DNA from: Pseudomonas bharatica CSV86
GTDB lineage: Bacteria > Pseudomonadota > Gammaproteobacteria > Pseudomonadales > Pseudomonadaceae
Reading direction: 5' to 3'
Length of the DNA: 64,000 bases
Assembly (NCBI RefSeq): GCF_000319305.2
Contig: NZ_AMWJ02000002.1
Location: 1,488,001-1,552,000 of the forward strand
Shown here: positions 35,216 through 45,898 of the stretch, one piece after another
Numbering within the stretch: position 1 is the stretch's first letter
Layout of the letters: each line of letters opens with the position of its first letter
Translations under genes and position numbers: made by a program
The notes under the pieces: generated by a model
What the model saw: the letters and a program-made list of their open reading frames with translations, nothing else
Databases searched by the model: none
What the model was told of the DNA's origin: nothing

Positions 35216-35995
35216 ATGCGCCTGATCGACACCCACACCCACCTCGACTTCCCCGACTTCGACGCCGACCGCCGCGAACTGCTGGCGGCGGCGCGGGCTA
35301 GCGGGGTCGAGAAGATGGTGGTGCTGGGGGTGTACGAGGGCAACTGGCAACGGCTGTGGGACCTGGTCAAGGCCGAGCCCTCGCTGTATGCAGCGTTCGG
35401 CTTGCATCCGGTGTATCTCGACGATCATCGGCCGGAGCATCTGCTCGCGCTGGGTGACTGGCTTACCCGGTTACGCGGTGATCCGCAGCTATGCGCCGTG
35501 GGTGAGTTCGGCCTGGATTATTACCTTGAGGAACTGGACCGTGAGCGGCAGCAGGCGCTGTTCGAGGCGCAATTGCAACTGGCGGTGGATTTCGATCTAC
35601 CGGCGCTGCTGCATGTACGGCGCAGCCATGCGGCGGTGATTGCCACGCTCAAGCGCTTCAAGCTCAAGCGCGGCGGAATCATCCATGCCTTTGCCGGGAG
35701 CTATGAAGAAGCGCGGGAGTACATCAAGCTGGGCTTCTGTCTTGGCCTGGGCGGCGCCGCGACCTGGCCCCAGGCGCTGCGGCTGCACAAGGTGCTACCG
35801 CGCTTGCCGCTGGACGCGGTGGTACTGGAGACCGATGCCCCGGACATGGCGCCGGCGATGTATCCGGGTGTGAGGAACAGCCCGCTGCATCTGCCGGAGA
35901 TTGCCGGGGCGCTGGCCGGGATCATGGGGGTCGAGGTTGGGGTGTTGGCGCAGGCCAGTAGCCGCAATGCCTGCGGGATTTTTGGTTGGCATTGA
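35216..35995 (+). CDS. TatD-family metal-dependent hydrolase
   Basis: 259-residue TIM-barrel hydrolase of the amidohydrolase superfamily. Metal ligands visible are HxH in IDTHTHLDFPDFD, Glu in AVGEFGLDYY, His in LLHVRRSH and HAFAGS, and Asp in VLETDAPDMAP. TatD proteins act as 3'-5' exonuclease/DNases or peptidyl-nucleotide hydrolases; the substrate here is unknown. It follows fruR by one base, so it is probably cotranscribed, but a functional link to fructose is not implied. Confidence 0.92.
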   Translation: MRLIDTHTHLDFPDFDADRRELLAAARASGVEKMVVLGVYEGNWQRLWDLVKAEPSLYAAFGLHPVYLDDHRPEHLLALGDWLTRLRGDPQLCAVGEFGLDYYLEELDRERQQALFEAQLQLAVDFDLPALLHVRRSHAAVIATLKRFKLKRGGIIHAFAGSYEEAREYIKLGFCLGLGGAATWPQALRLHKVLPRLPLDAVVLETDAPDMAPAMYPGVRNSPLHLPEIAGALAGIMGVEVGVLAQASSRNACGIFGWH

Positions 35996-36080
35996 TGGCC
36001 TCATCGCTGGCAAGCCAGCTCCCACAGGTATTGCGGTGCACGCGGTCCCTGTGGGAGCTGGCTTGCCAGCGATGAGGTCC
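35996..36080. repeat. REPIN
   Basis: Common-class inverted REP pair directly abutting the tatD stop codon (TGATGGCCTCATCGCTGGC) and ending 8 bases before the convergent chemoreceptor stop. It fills the gap between two convergent genes. Confidence 0.9.
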
Positions 36081-36087
36081 TCACGGT

Positions 36088-38117
36088 TTAGACCCTGAAT
36101 GCCCCGATCAACTGCTTCAACTCCATCACCTGGCTGCTCAACTGGCGGCTGGCATCCTCGGTCTGGTGGGCGCCCTGGGTGGTGTGCTCGGCCGCACGGT
36201 TGATCTGCACGATGTTCTGGTCGATGTCATGGGCCACCGCCGTCTGCTGCTCCACCGCTGCGGCGATCTGCTGGTTCTGGTCGACGATGCTGCCGATCGC
36301 GCCAAGGATATTCTCCAGCGCCTGCTGCACCTGCTGCGACTGGCTCACCGTACCCGAAGCCATCTGGTGACTGCTATCCATAGCCCGCACCGCCGCTCCG
36401 ACACCGTTCTGCAGGCGCGAGATCATTTCGTCGATCTCGCCTGTGGATTGCTGGGTGCGCTTGGCCAGGGTCCGCACTTCATCCGCCACCACGGCGAAGC
36501 CACGCCCTGCTCGCCCGCCCGCGCCGCTTCGATGGCGGCGTTGAGGGCCAGCAGGTTGGTCTGCTCGGCAATGCTCTTGATCACCTCCAGCACCCGGCTG
36601 ATGGCCTGGCTGTCACTGACCAATTGGTTGATCACCGCTACCGACTGGTCGATCTCCCGGGCCAGCCCGGCAATGCTGCCCTGCTGCGATTCCACGAGGC
36701 TGCGACCGGTCACGGTTTCCTGGTTGACGCTATGGGCGCTGCTCACCGCCGCCGCCGCGCTGCGCGCCACTTCCTGGGCGGTCGCCGACATCTGGTTCAT
36801 GGCGGTCGCGACCTGTTCGATCTGCCCGCGCTGGCCGCTGACCGCCTGGTTGCTGCGTGACGACACCTCATGGACCTGCTCGGCCTGGCGCTCGACTTCG
36901 CCAACGGTGTGGCCGACCTTTTCGATCAGGTCGTGGATGCGCTTGACCGTGCCGTTGAACATCTGCCCCAGTTCGCCCAGCTCATCACGGCTCTGCACGG
37001 CGTAGCTGACGGTCATGTCCCCTGCCGCCACCTTGTCCATCACCGCGCCGAGGCTGTCGAGGGTGTTGCGGGTGGAGGCGTAGAAGCCGCTGTAGAGATA
37101 GACCACCAGCAGGAACACCGTGGCCAGCGCCACCACCAGCAGGATCATATGGCTGCGATAGTCGCCCAGGCGGCTTTGCAACTGCTGGTCGAGGAAGCCG
37201 ACCGTGGCCTCGTTCAGCTCGTAGGTACGGGCCACCAGGTCGGTGGTGCGCTGGTAGAAGTCAGTCCAGGGCGCATCCAGGGTTTCCGCCACCACCACCT
37301 GGCTTTCGAACAACTCCGAGGCCTGTTTCAGCGACGCCTGGCTGGCAGCAGCCTGGGCGCCAAGACGGGCTTCGGCCTGGCGGTCTGCGGCGAGCGCCTC
37401 GCCGACTTTCATGGCGTAGTCGGCGGAGAGTTTTTCCAGTTGCAGCAGCAGGTCTTCGAAGCGGGTGCTGGCGGTGGAGTTGATAAAGCCCTGGGCCAGG
37501 GAATAGGAGCCCATGGCGCGGCCTTCGCCGAGGGTCCGGGTCACCTGCGGCGTTACCGTGATCAACAATTCGGTCAACTGGCGCACCGCACCATCGATGT
37601 CCTGGCCAAGCCCGGACTGGCTGGCGACCAGGCGAGGCAGGTTTTGTGCCGGGGTCTGCAACTTGTCGAACAGCGCGACCTGGGCCGGTAGCGAGGACTC
37701 GTTCAGGGCGGTACGCAGGGCGTCGAGCAGTTCATCACGCTTGTCGGCGAAGGCCTTGACCAGCGCTTCGTCGCTGTGCACCGGTTGCAGGGCAGTGAGC
37801 CTGGCCTGCACCTGCTGGCCGAGGCTGGCGATCCGCGCCTCGATATCCTCGGCCTTGCCCGACTGGCCGACCACGGCATTGATCTGCACCAGATTGCCAA
37901 GCGTCTCCAAATCACCGCGCACACCCAGGGTGCCACGCAGCAGGTCAAGGCTCTGCAATTCGTCGCGGGTGGCATTGAATTTGGCGTAGGAATCGCGGAC
38001 CAGATAGAAGTTGGTCACCAGCATGGGCAGGAAGAACAGCACGCTGATCAGGCTGAACTTCATGCCGAAGCTCAGGCGGTTCATCAGTGCAATGGCCGGA
38101 CGCAACAGGCTCTTCAC
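36088..38117 (-). pseudogene. Methyl-accepting chemotaxis protein, frameshifted as given
   Basis: Transmembrane chemoreceptor. The start chosen is GTG 38117 (MKSLLRPAIALMNRLSFGMK) with AAGGAG upstream. TM1 is SLISVLFFLPMLVTNFYLV, then a long helical periplasmic sensor (~60-330), TM2 (MILLVVALATVFLLVVYLY), HAMP and the signalling domain. The frame breaks in the signalling tip: NAAIEAARAGEQG is followed by nonsense, and the right frame resumes at FAVVADEVRTLAKRTQQS. The span is 3n-1; one extra base near 36501-36504 restores 676 residues. The break is at the same codon as in the Aer-like gene. Confidence 0.87.
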
Positions 38118-38278
38118 TGGTCGTCTCCTTCGATTTCTTATTGTTCTTGGCGCGATGGCAGTTAGCCAGCGACGGCATTCCTGCATCCTGTATAGCGCAT
38201 ATCGAAGAAAGGCTTTGTAACTTAAGGTAAATGACCAGGTAGTCAGTTTTGGGGACCGCTTTGCGGTCCCCGATACTC

Positions 38279-39112
38279 TCATCCCAACACCGTCCATAGG
38301 GCAAAGAACGCATACCAGAGCACCGCCGACCTCAGCAGCAGCTCCCAGATCTTGTCCAGCCCCGCCAGCCCTGCCTCGCCCGCAGGCGCCGTGGCCGGCA
38401 ATTCTGCCGCCGCATGCCCGGCGATGCTGATCAACCGCGGCGCGGCGACATGCCAGTTGAGCAGTTCATGCAGCATCACCCGGCTCACCGCAACGAAGTT
38501 GCCGACCAGGGCGAAGCTCGCCGCCAGTACCCGTACCGGCGCCCAGTCGAAGGCATGGCGCAGTTGCCGGGCGCGCTCCTGCACCGCCGGACTGGCGGCA
38601 TGCTCGGCAGCCAGCGCCAGCAGGCGATAGGCCAGGGCCGCCGCCGGCCCCAGCAGGACATACCAGAAGATCACCACGAAGAAGCTCTGGCAGGCGTCCC
38701 ATAGCAAGTGGCCCTGGACCTTGTGCAACAAGCTCTGCTCGTCATCGGCAATCACCTTCAGGTCGCGTTCGGCCACATGCACTGCCGCCTGCTCGTCGCC
38801 GCGCCGCCAGGCATCGCGGAACGGCCCGAGCGCCGCTTTCACATCGCCGCGTCCCAGGCTGTAGACAAGCACCAGCAGATGCACCGGCAAGGCCAGCAAG
38901 CCATAGGCTACCGGGTCCAGCACATGCAGGAGCAAGGCCACCAGCAGCACCGGGCACAGCACCAGGAACGCCAGCACCCACCAGGGCCGGACCTTGCCGG
39001 TACGCTCCAGGCGCGCCAGTTCGGCCAGGAAGAAACCGTCACGCTGCACGCGGGCGCGCAGGCCCGAGAATTTCTCGACCCACAGCATCAGCAGCAAAAC
39101 CAGGAACGTCAT
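38279..39112 (-). CDS. ampE: AmpE, membrane partner of AmpD
   Basis: 277-residue inner-membrane protein with four to five hydrophobic segments (MTFLVLLLMLWVEKF, VLAFLVLCPVLLVALLLHVL, FFVVIFWYVLLGPAAALAY). AmpE is the second gene of the ampDE operon that influences induction of AmpC beta-lactamase; its biochemical role is uncertain. It is placed 3 bases after ampD, the standard ampDE arrangement. Downstream, a chemoreceptor in the same direction starts at 38117. Confidence 0.92.
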   Translation of the reverse strand: MTFLVLLLMLWVEKFSGLRARVQRDGFFLAELARLERTGKVRPWWVLAFLVLCPVLLVALLLHVLDPVAYGLLALPVHLLVLVYSLGRGDVKAALGPFRDAWRRGDEQAAVHVAERDLKVIADDEQSLLHKVQGHLLWDACQSFFVVIFWYVLLGPAAALAYRLLALAAEHAASPAVQERARQLRHAFDWAPVRVLAASFALVGNFVAVSRVMLHELLNWHVAAPRLISIAGHAAAELPATAPAGEAGLAGLDKIWELLLRSAVLWYAFFALWTVLG

Positions 39113-39115
39113 CGA

Positions 39116-39687
39116 TCAATTCTCCTTGCCATATAGCGGGGCTCGCAGGCTGGCACGCAAGCGCTCCCAGTCGAAGGCCGGGCCCGGGTCGGTCTTGCGC
39201 CCCGGGGCGATATCGCTATGACCGCAGATCCGTTCGCCATCGAGCGCCGGCCAGGCCGCGCGCAGTTGCCGGGCCAGGCACTCCAGCGCCACATATTGGG
39301 CATCGCTGTAGGGCAGATCGTCGGTGCCCTCCAGTTCGATGCCGATGGAAAAATCGTTGCAGCCCTCACGCTCGCCAAAGCGCGAGACCCCGGCATGCCA
39401 GGCACGGTCGAGGCAGGAAACGAACTGGGTGACCCCACCGTCGCGCTCGATCAGAAAGTGAGCCGACACGCGCAGGTCCTTGATGGTCTCGAAAAAGGGA
39501 TGTTCGGCGGGGTCGAGGCGGTTCTGGAAGAAGGCCTGGACCTTGCCGGCCGCGAATTGCCCGGGTGGCAGGCTGATGTTGTGGATCACCAGCAGGGCAA
39601 TGGCCTCGCCATCGGGGCGGGCATTGAAGTTGGGGAAGGGCAATGGGTAACGCCAGCGAACCAGCCTGTAGTGCGATCCAGCTGCAT
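39116..39687 (-). CDS. ampD: AmpD, cytosolic 1,6-anhydro-N-acetylmuramyl-L-alanine amidase (N-terminal frameshift as given)
   Basis: Zn amidase of peptidoglycan recycling whose loss derepresses AmpC. The main frame holds LLVIHNISLPPGQF (first Zn His), VSAHFLIERDGG, FSIGIELEGTD and GHSDIAPGRKTDPGPAFDW (other Zn ligands). Its usual N-terminus, MQLDRTTGWFAGVTHCPSP from ATG 39687, is in the neighbouring frame and joins at NFNARPDGEA. One G seems missing from the run at 39632-39635. The span is 572 bases (3n-1) and would give 190 residues, like Pseudomonas AmpD. Without the correction the frame can only begin upstream at 39712 with an unrelated leader. Confidence 0.9.
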
Positions 39688-39766
39688 AGAAAGTCCGTAA
39701 ACACGAGGGCACCCGCGCAGTATGCCCCGAGCCGAGCAGCCCTGTATCGTTAAAAAGTGTGAGGCT

Positions 39767-41958
39767 TCACTGGCGCTCGCGCCGCAGTTGGCCGACCACC
39801 GACTCCAGGGCACGGTCGAACAGCAGGCTGGCGTCGAGCAGCCTTGCATCACCTCGCTGCAACGCCGCCGCCAGGCCCATGCCAGTCCATTCGCGAACCT
39901 TCATGCCGCTGCGATTGACGAACACATAGCGATCGCTGTCATCGAACAGGCCGATCAACTTGCAGCGCAGGGTTTGCCCATCCTCCTGCAGCTCGATCCA
40001 GGCTCCGGGTTGCAAGGCACGAACCCGCAACAGCTGCGGATCGTCCGCAGCCAGCAGCGCCTGGCTATCGCAAGGCGCTCCATGCTCCGGGTCCTGGAGG
40101 ATGATTTCGTCGCGCACCAGTACCCGCTCGGTGCCCGCCTGCGCCTCGCCCTGGCGGCCCGAGGGATCGAACGCGCCGATATGCAGCAACTCCAGGGCAG
40201 CGAAGAATTCGCTGGTGGCAAATGGATCGAACACCACACCGCCCAGGCCATCGCGCAGCGCCTTGAGCAGGCCTGGCACACGCACCAGCAGTTGTTGGCG
40301 ATCTTCCGGCAGTTCCAGCGGCCCGACGCTCCATAGCAGCTCGTCCAAGGTCTGCAGCGCCTCGCGCCATGGCGAGGAGTCTTCGCCATGCTTGAGCCAG
40401 GCCAGCAGCAACACCTGGCTCCAGGCTTCCTCCAGCATCCTTACCACGATGCGCGGCAGGTTCTTGCCCTGCAGCCGCCGGTTGAGCTCGTGCTGCACCC
40501 GCCCTCGACCTTGCTCGGTGCGGGCGCGCCCCTCTTCGGCATCGCGGGTACGTTGCTCCAGCAGTTCGGTACGGCGCCGTTCGTCGTTGATGAAGGTGAG
40601 GAAATCCTCGAGGAGTTCGGTGAAAATCGCCGGATCGTCAGCGAAGTCGTCGAGCAGCCGCTGCACCATCCGCTCCACGTGCTGGTAAAGACTGTCGCGC
40701 TGAGGGTCGCCACGCTTGTCCCAGCCCATGGCGGCGGCAGCCACTTCATTGAGCAAGCGCCGCGCCGGGTGGGTGGCGCGGCTGAACAAGCGCTTGTCGA
40801 GCAAGGCCGCCTTGAGCATGGGGATCTGCAGGCGGCCGATCAGGATCCGCAAGGAGTGCGGCAGGTTGCGGTCGCGAAGAATGAAGTCGAAGAGCATGGC
40901 GATCAGGTTGATCACGTCCTCGTCGCCGGCGTCCAGACGGCGCCCTTGGCCGCTCTGCACGCTGAGCCGGGTCAAGAGTTGCTCCAGGTGGTGACGCAGG
41001 TCGAAGTCCTCGTGCTCAAGTTCCGCCGGCACGTAGCGTTGCAGGTGGGTCAGCAACCGCAGCAGGTCGCGGCTGCTGATCGGGCGCACCGGACCGCCTC
41101 CCAGGCGCGGGGCCAGACGCCCGCGTACCGGACGCAACAGTGACTGCAACGAGGAAAACAGCGCCTGGGTCGCGGCATCGGTTTGCTCAGCGTCCGGGCT
41201 GTCCGCCACTTCATTGGCCGGAGCCCGGGTTTCCACGCGGATATGGTCCTGGGCGCGGCGGCGCGGCGGCGCCTGCAGCTCGGGAAGAACGCCGCTATCG
41301 GCCAGCGCCTGGTTGGCCTCGTCATAAAGCTGGTCGGCTTCGCGCAGCACATAGCGCTCGAACAGCTTGAGCAGGACCAGCTTGACCTTGATGCCCACGC
41401 CAAGGCTGCGCCCGGCATGCAGGAAATACTCGCAGAGCAGGGTCGGGCCCAGCGGATTGCTGCGATCGTCGAGGGCTGTTGCAGCAGGCTGTTGAGACGT
41501 CGGGTCAGTTGCCCGAGGGCAAGACCATCGCGATTCATCACCCGGGCGACCATGCCATCCACCGCCACGGCGCGTTCCAGTTCATCGCCGACAATCAGGC
41601 CGAGCGTACCAGGCAGCGCCGCTCGCGCCGGCAGGGCGGCCAACGGGTCACCATGGCCGGCTTCCATGAACGCGGCATAGAAGCTGTCGAGAAAACCGCG
41701 CTCGATGCTCTTGCGCTTGTGCCGCAGGTCGCGCATGGCCTCGAACAGCAGGTTGCGCTCCTTGCTTGCGGTGGCCTTGTCGGCCATTTCGAAGAGCGTG
41801 TCGTCGGCATTGTCGAACAGCACTTGAAGGGACTGGCGCAACTGCAATGCCGCCCGGTCGCGAACATGCAGCAGGGCGACCGGCAGACGGGCGACAGGCG
41901 CGGGCACTGCCTGGCTGGCGAGGCTGCGAAAGGGCACAACCTTCCCGTCTTTGTGCAT
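39767..41958 (-). pseudogene. DUF1631 family protein, frameshifted as given
   Basis: Large, mostly helical cytosolic protein of unknown function, found in many Pseudomonas and formerly misnamed thymidine phosphorylase. Starts at ATG 41958 (MHKDGKVVPFRSLASQAV). The first frame is coherent to NSLLQQP and the second from DDRSNPLGPTLLCEYFLHAG through GIKVKLVLLKLFERYVL to the end. The break is at the GGG run 41473-41475. The span is 3n-1; one base restores about 730 residues. The C-terminal part has a PilZ-like region (AWIELQEDGQTLRCKLIGLF). It lies upstream of ampD on the same strand. Confidence 0.85.
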
Positions 41959-42215
41959 CCCGGTCTCCTTGTTGGGGGCTGTTTCGCGATCGTCAAAAGC
42001 ATGACGTCAAATATAGGTCGCGCATTATCTTGAAATTAATTTCCGTTTGCCAGAGGGACAACGCGCGGAACTCCAGCCCCGGGTAGACCATCGTGGCAGG
42101 AAAAACGCTCAACTTTCCCGACCAAAGGCAACTGCCGGACGCAATGCCCACCGGCTGCTGCGCGCACGCCCCGGCCTGCCCTATAATCCCGGCCACTTTG
42201 CTTGTGGAGCTCGTC

Positions 42216-43063
42216 ATGCCGAACCTACGCCTCGCCGATCTGACCGCCGAAATCGAAGCCAACGTGCGCCGTGCGTTGCTCGAAGATGTCGGCAGCGGCG
42301 ATATCACCGCGCAACTGATCCCTGCCGAACGCCTGGCCAAGGCCACCATCATTACCCGCGAGGACTGCGTGATCGCCGGTACGGCCTGGGTCGATGCGGT
42401 GTTCCGCCAGCTCGATCCGCGGGTGGCAGTGCATTGGCAGGTGCAGGACGGCCAGCGTGCGGTGGCCAACCAGGCGCTGTTCCACCTGGAAGGTCCGGCC
42501 CGCTCGCTGCTGACCGGCGAGCGCAGTGCGCTGAATTTCCTGCAGATGCTGTCGGGTGTGGCCACCCATGCCCGGGCCCTGGCCGACAAGGTCGCCGATA
42601 CCCGGGTACAACTGCTCGATACACGCAAGACCCTCCCCGGCCTGCGCCTGGCGCAGAAGTACGCGGTCACCTGCGGTGGTTGCCATAACCACCGCATCGG
42701 CCTGTTCGATGCCTTCCTGATCAAGGAAAACCACATCGCCGCCTGTGGCGGCATCGCCGAAGCCATCGGTGCCGCGCGGCGCATCGCCCCGGCAAGCCAG
42801 TGGAAGTCGAGGTGGAAAGCCTGGACGAGCTGCAACAGGCCCTGAACGGCGGCGCCGACATCATCATGCTCGACGAGCTGAGCCTGGATGAAATGCGCGA
42901 AGCGGTGCGCATCACCGCCGGTCGCGCCAGGCTGGAGGCCAGCGGCGGGATCAACGACAGCACCCTGCGGGTGATTGCCGAGACCGGGGTGGACTACATC
43001 TCGATCGGCGCGATGACCAAGGATGTAAAGGCGGTGGACCTGTCGATGCGCCTGAGCCTCTGA
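42216..43063 (+). pseudogene. nadC: Quinolinate phosphoribosyltransferase NadC, frameshifted as given
   Basis: Converts quinolinate and PRPP to nicotinate mononucleotide in de novo NAD synthesis. Starts at ATG 42216 (MPNLRLADLTAEIEANVRRA). Frame 1 carries DVGSGDITAQLIP, LNFLQMLSGVATHAR, LDTRKTLPGLRLAQKYAV and GGCHNHRIGLFDAFLIKENH. It fails after ARRIAP, where VEVEVESLDELQQALNGG, IIMLDEL and EASGGINDSTLRVIAETGV continue one frame over. The break is at CCCCGG 42787-42792 (expected APGKPVEVE). The span is 3n-1; a restored gene encodes 282 residues, the family length. Loss would remove de novo NAD synthesis, so an error is likelier. Confidence 0.92.
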
Positions 43064-43477
43064 CACACTCCAGACCGCCACGCACCCCCTGTGGGAGCTG
43101 CGGTGTTCTTTGGATCAACGACTCAACGCCTCGAACCCCGCCCTGGTACACCAGGCGCCGATCCTCCCACAGCTTCAGCGGCGGGCGCGATCCCTGTGGG
43201 AGCTGGCTTGCCAGCGATGAGGCCGGCCCGGGCAATGGTGTTGTCAGGTCGGGCCCTAATCGCTGGCAAGCCAGCTCCCACAGGGTTTTCCGTACGTCCG
43301 TTCCATGTCGCAATCGGAAAGCCCCAAGCCGCAACCGGGTCAATTTGCACGCCTTGCCTCGCGGTAAGGTAGCTGCGCCGGACCGCTACCGGCTCATAAC
43401 AATACGCGTAGAGGCACGCCCTTGAGCGTCGCTGCCTTGTCTCTGCCCCGATAATCCTCATCCAACAAGAGCAGAGT
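43064..43477. other. Gene-free region with REP fragments between nadC and the permease
   Basis: 414 bases with no supported gene. It contains a lone REP half (CCTGTGGGAGCTG at 43088), then an arm pair with a changed left arm (ATCCTCCCACAG ... CTGTGGGAGCTGGCTTGCCA, 43160-43223), and a single left arm TAATCGCTGGCAAGCCAGCT (43259-43288). The promoter of the permease must lie in the last 150 bases, but no clear -35/-10 pair was identified. Confidence 0.6.
43160..43290. repeat. REP cluster (three arms)
   Basis: A right arm GGGAGCTGGCTTGCCAGCGA at 43198-43217 and a separate left arm CGCTGGCAAGCCAGCTCCCA at 43261-43280 in the opposite order to a normal REPIN, plus a degenerate half at 43160. The arrangement suggests partial loss or a rearranged pair. 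Confidence 0.75.
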
Positions 43478-44872
43478 ATGTCGAGCCCGAACGACTCCCA
43501 CGGTGGACAACTGTCCGCCGGCTTCAAGCCCCGCCACGTCACCATGCTGTCCATCGCCGGGATCATCGGCGCCGGATTGTTCGTCGGCTCCGGCCATGCC
43601 ATCGCCGCAGCCGGCCCCGCAGTCATCCTCGCTTACCTGGCCGCCGGCACCCTGGTGGTGCTGGTCATGCGCATGCTCGGCGAAATGGCCGTGGCCAACC
43701 CGGACACCGGCTCGTTTTCCACCTATGCCGAGAAGGCCATCGGTGGCTGGGCCGGTTTCACCATCGGCTGGCTGTACTGGTGGTTCTGGGTGCTGGTGGT
43801 GCCCATCGAGGCGCTTGCCGCCGGTTACATCCTCAACCAGTGGTTTCCCGGTATCGATAGCTGGATCTACGCCCTGGCCTCGGTGCTGCTGCTGAGCATT
43901 ACCAACCTGTTCGGCGTGGCCAAGTACGGCGAGTTCGAGTTCTGGTTCGCCCTGCTCAAGGTCACCGCGATCATCCTGTTCATCGGCTTCGGCGCTGCCG
44001 CGCTGACCGGCTGGGTGCCCAACCATGAAGGCGCCGGGCTGTTCAACGTGATGAAGGAGCACGGCGGTTTCGCCCCCAACGGCATGACCGCCGTGGTCGG
44101 CGCGTTCATTACCATCATGTTCAGCTTCATCGGCACCGAGTCGGTGACCATCGCAGCCGCCGAATCCGGCGAACCGTCGCGCAACATCGCCAAGGCCACG
44201 CGCTCGGTGATCTGGCGTATCGGTGTGTTCTACCTGCTGTCGATCATGGTGGTGATTTCCGTGGTGCCGTGGAGCGATCCGCAACTGGCGACGGTCGGTT
44301 CGTACCAGCGCGCCCTGGAACTGCTGGACGTGCCCTATGCCAAGCTGATCGTCGACCTGGTGGTGCTGGTGGCGGTGACCAGTTGCATGAACTCGTCGAT
44401 CTATATCGCCTCGCGCATGCTCTACTCCCTGGCCCGCCGCAAGGACGCGCCGGCTGCGGCGGCGCGCACCTCGCGCAATGGCGTGCCACGCACGGCGGTA
44501 CTGGTGACCGCGGCGGTGGGTGCCTTCATTGCCGCCCTCAACCACTTCGCCCCGGCCAGCCTGTTCGATTTCCTGCTGTCCAGTTCGGGGGCGATCGCCC
44601 TGCTGGTGTACCTGGCAATCGCCATTTCACAGTTGCGCATGCGCCGCCTGCACGGCGATGCGCTGGTCCTGAAGATGTGGCTGTTCCCCTGGCTGACCTA
44701 CGGCGTGATCCTGTTCATTTCGGCAGCGCTGGCCGTACTGGTGGTGACGCCTGAACATCGCGCCGAAGCAACCAGTACCCTGATGCTGGCGATGGGTGTG
44801 TCGCTGGTGGGGATCATCGTCTGCCGCAAGCGCGGCAAGGAAACGGAGGCGGGGCTGGAGCGGGTGTATTGA
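43478..44872 (+). CDS. gabP: APC-family amino acid permease, GabP-like
   Basis: 464-residue cytoplasmic-membrane amino acid transporter with 12 predicted helices. The AAT-subfamily signature is clear: FKPRHVTMLSIAGIIGAGLF, SGHAIAAAGPAVILAYLAAG and MRMLGEMAVANPDTGSFSTY. TM3 carries IGWLYWWFWVLVVPIEALA, and FSFIGTESVTIAAAESGEP follows. These segments closely recall Pseudomonas GABA permease (GabP), but aromatic or other amino-acid permeases share them, so the substrate is a best guess. There is no gab catabolic gene nearby. It is followed by a terminator shared with the convergent trxB. Confidence 0.83.
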   Translation: MSSPNDSHGGQLSAGFKPRHVTMLSIAGIIGAGLFVGSGHAIAAAGPAVILAYLAAGTLVVLVMRMLGEMAVANPDTGSFSTYAEKAIGGWAGFTIGWLYWWFWVLVVPIEALAAGYILNQWFPGIDSWIYALASVLLLSITNLFGVAKYGEFEFWFALLKVTAIILFIGFGAAALTGWVPNHEGAGLFNVMKEHGGFAPNGMTAVVGAFITIMFSFIGTESVTIAAAESGEPSRNIAKATRSVIWRIGVFYLLSIMVVISVVPWSDPQLATVGSYQRALELLDVPYAKLIVDLVVLVAVTSCMNSSIYIASRMLYSLARRKDAPAAAARTSRNGVPRTAVLVTAAVGAFIAALNHFAPASLFDFLLSSSGAIALLVYLAIAISQLRMRRLHGDALVLKMWLFPWLTYGVILFISAALAVLVVTPEHRAEATSTLMLAMGVSLVGIIVCRKRGKETEAGLERVY

Positions 44873-44887
44873 CGGCACCCGGACATG

Positions 44888-44929
44888 AAAAAGCCGCGAA
44901 GGAGCCTCAGGCCCTTCGCGGCTTTTTTG
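44888..44929. terminator. Bidirectional terminator between permease and trxB
   Basis: AAAAAGCCGCGAAGG and CCCTTCGCGGCTTTTTT form a 13-base stem with A and T runs, between two convergent stop codons. Confidence 0.92.
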
Positions 44930-44935
44930 CGTCGA

Positions 44936-45898
44936 TCAGAACGAAGCGTTCTGCAGACCGTCCAGGTAGCGCTCGACATCCAGCGCGGCCATGCAACCGG
45001 CACCGGCCGAGGTGATCGCCTGGCGGTACACGTGGTCAGCCACGTCGCCTGCGGCGAACACGCCTTCGATGTTGGTCGCGGTGGCGTTGCCTTCACGGCC
45101 GCCGGCAACCACCATGTAGCCATCCTTCAATTCGAGCTGGCCTTCGAACAGCGAGGTGTTCGGGGTGTGGCCGATGGCGATGAACACGCCGTCCACCTTG
45201 ATTTCGTCGAAGCTGCCGTCGTTGTTCTTCAGGCGCGCGCCGGTGACGCCCATGTTGTCGCCCAGGACTTCGTCCAGGGTGGCATTGAGCTTGAGTTCGA
45301 TCTTGCCTTCGGCAACCCGGGCATGCAGCTTGTCGATCAGGATCTTCTCGGCGCGGAAGGTTTCGCGACGGTGGATCAGGGTCACCTTGCTGGCGATGTT
45401 GGCCAGGTACAGCGCTTCTTCCACGGCAGTGTTGCCGCCACCGACCACGGCTACCGGCTTGTTGCGATAGAAGAAGCCGTCGCAGGTTGCGCAGGCGGAA
45501 ACGCCCTTGCCCATGAACGCCTCTTCCGATGGCAGGCCCAGGTAGCGGGCGCTGGCGCCGGTGGCGATGATCAGCGCGTCACAGGTGTAGGTACCGCTGT
45601 CGCCCTTGAGGGTGAACGGTTTTTGCTGCAGGGCCACTTCGTTGATGTGGTCGAAGACGATTTCGGTCTCGAACCGCTCGGCGTGTTCCTGCATGCGCTG
45701 CATCAGCGCCGGGCCGGTCAGGCCGTGGGGGTCGCCCGGCCAGTTGTCGACCTCGGTGGTGGTGGTCAGCTGGCCGCCAGCCTGCATGCCGGTGATCAGC
45801 AGCGGCTTGAGGTTGGCCCGCGCCGCGTAGACCGCAGCACTGTAGCCGGCAGGGCCGGAGCCCAGGATGATGACGCGGGAATGACGTACTTCGGACAT
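44936..45898 (-). CDS. trxB: Thioredoxin-disulfide reductase
   Basis: 320-residue FAD/NADPH enzyme that reduces thioredoxin. FAD motif is GSGPAGYSAAVYAARA near residue 12; the redox-active pair is CATCDGFFY (~residues 137-140). The NADPH motif is VVGGGNTAVEEALYLA, and the C-terminal FAD motif is GVFAAGDVADHVYRQAITSAG. Full length and canonical. Next upstream on the same strand, 119 bases away, is a 2-Cys peroxiredoxin that may draw electrons from the thioredoxin system. Confidence 0.97.
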   Translation of the reverse strand: MSEVRHSRVIILGSGPAGYSAAVYAARANLKPLLITGMQAGGQLTTTTEVDNWPGDPHGLTGPALMQRMQEHAERFETEIVFDHINEVALQQKPFTLKGDSGTYTCDALIIATGASARYLGLPSEEAFMGKGVSACATCDGFFYRNKPVAVVGGGNTAVEEALYLANIASKVTLIHRRETFRAEKILIDKLHARVAEGKIELKLNATLDEVLGDNMGVTGARLKNNDGSFDEIKVDGVFIAIGHTPNTSLFEGQLELKDGYMVVAGGREGNATATNIEGVFAAGDVADHVYRQAITSAGAGCMAALDVERYLDGLQNASF

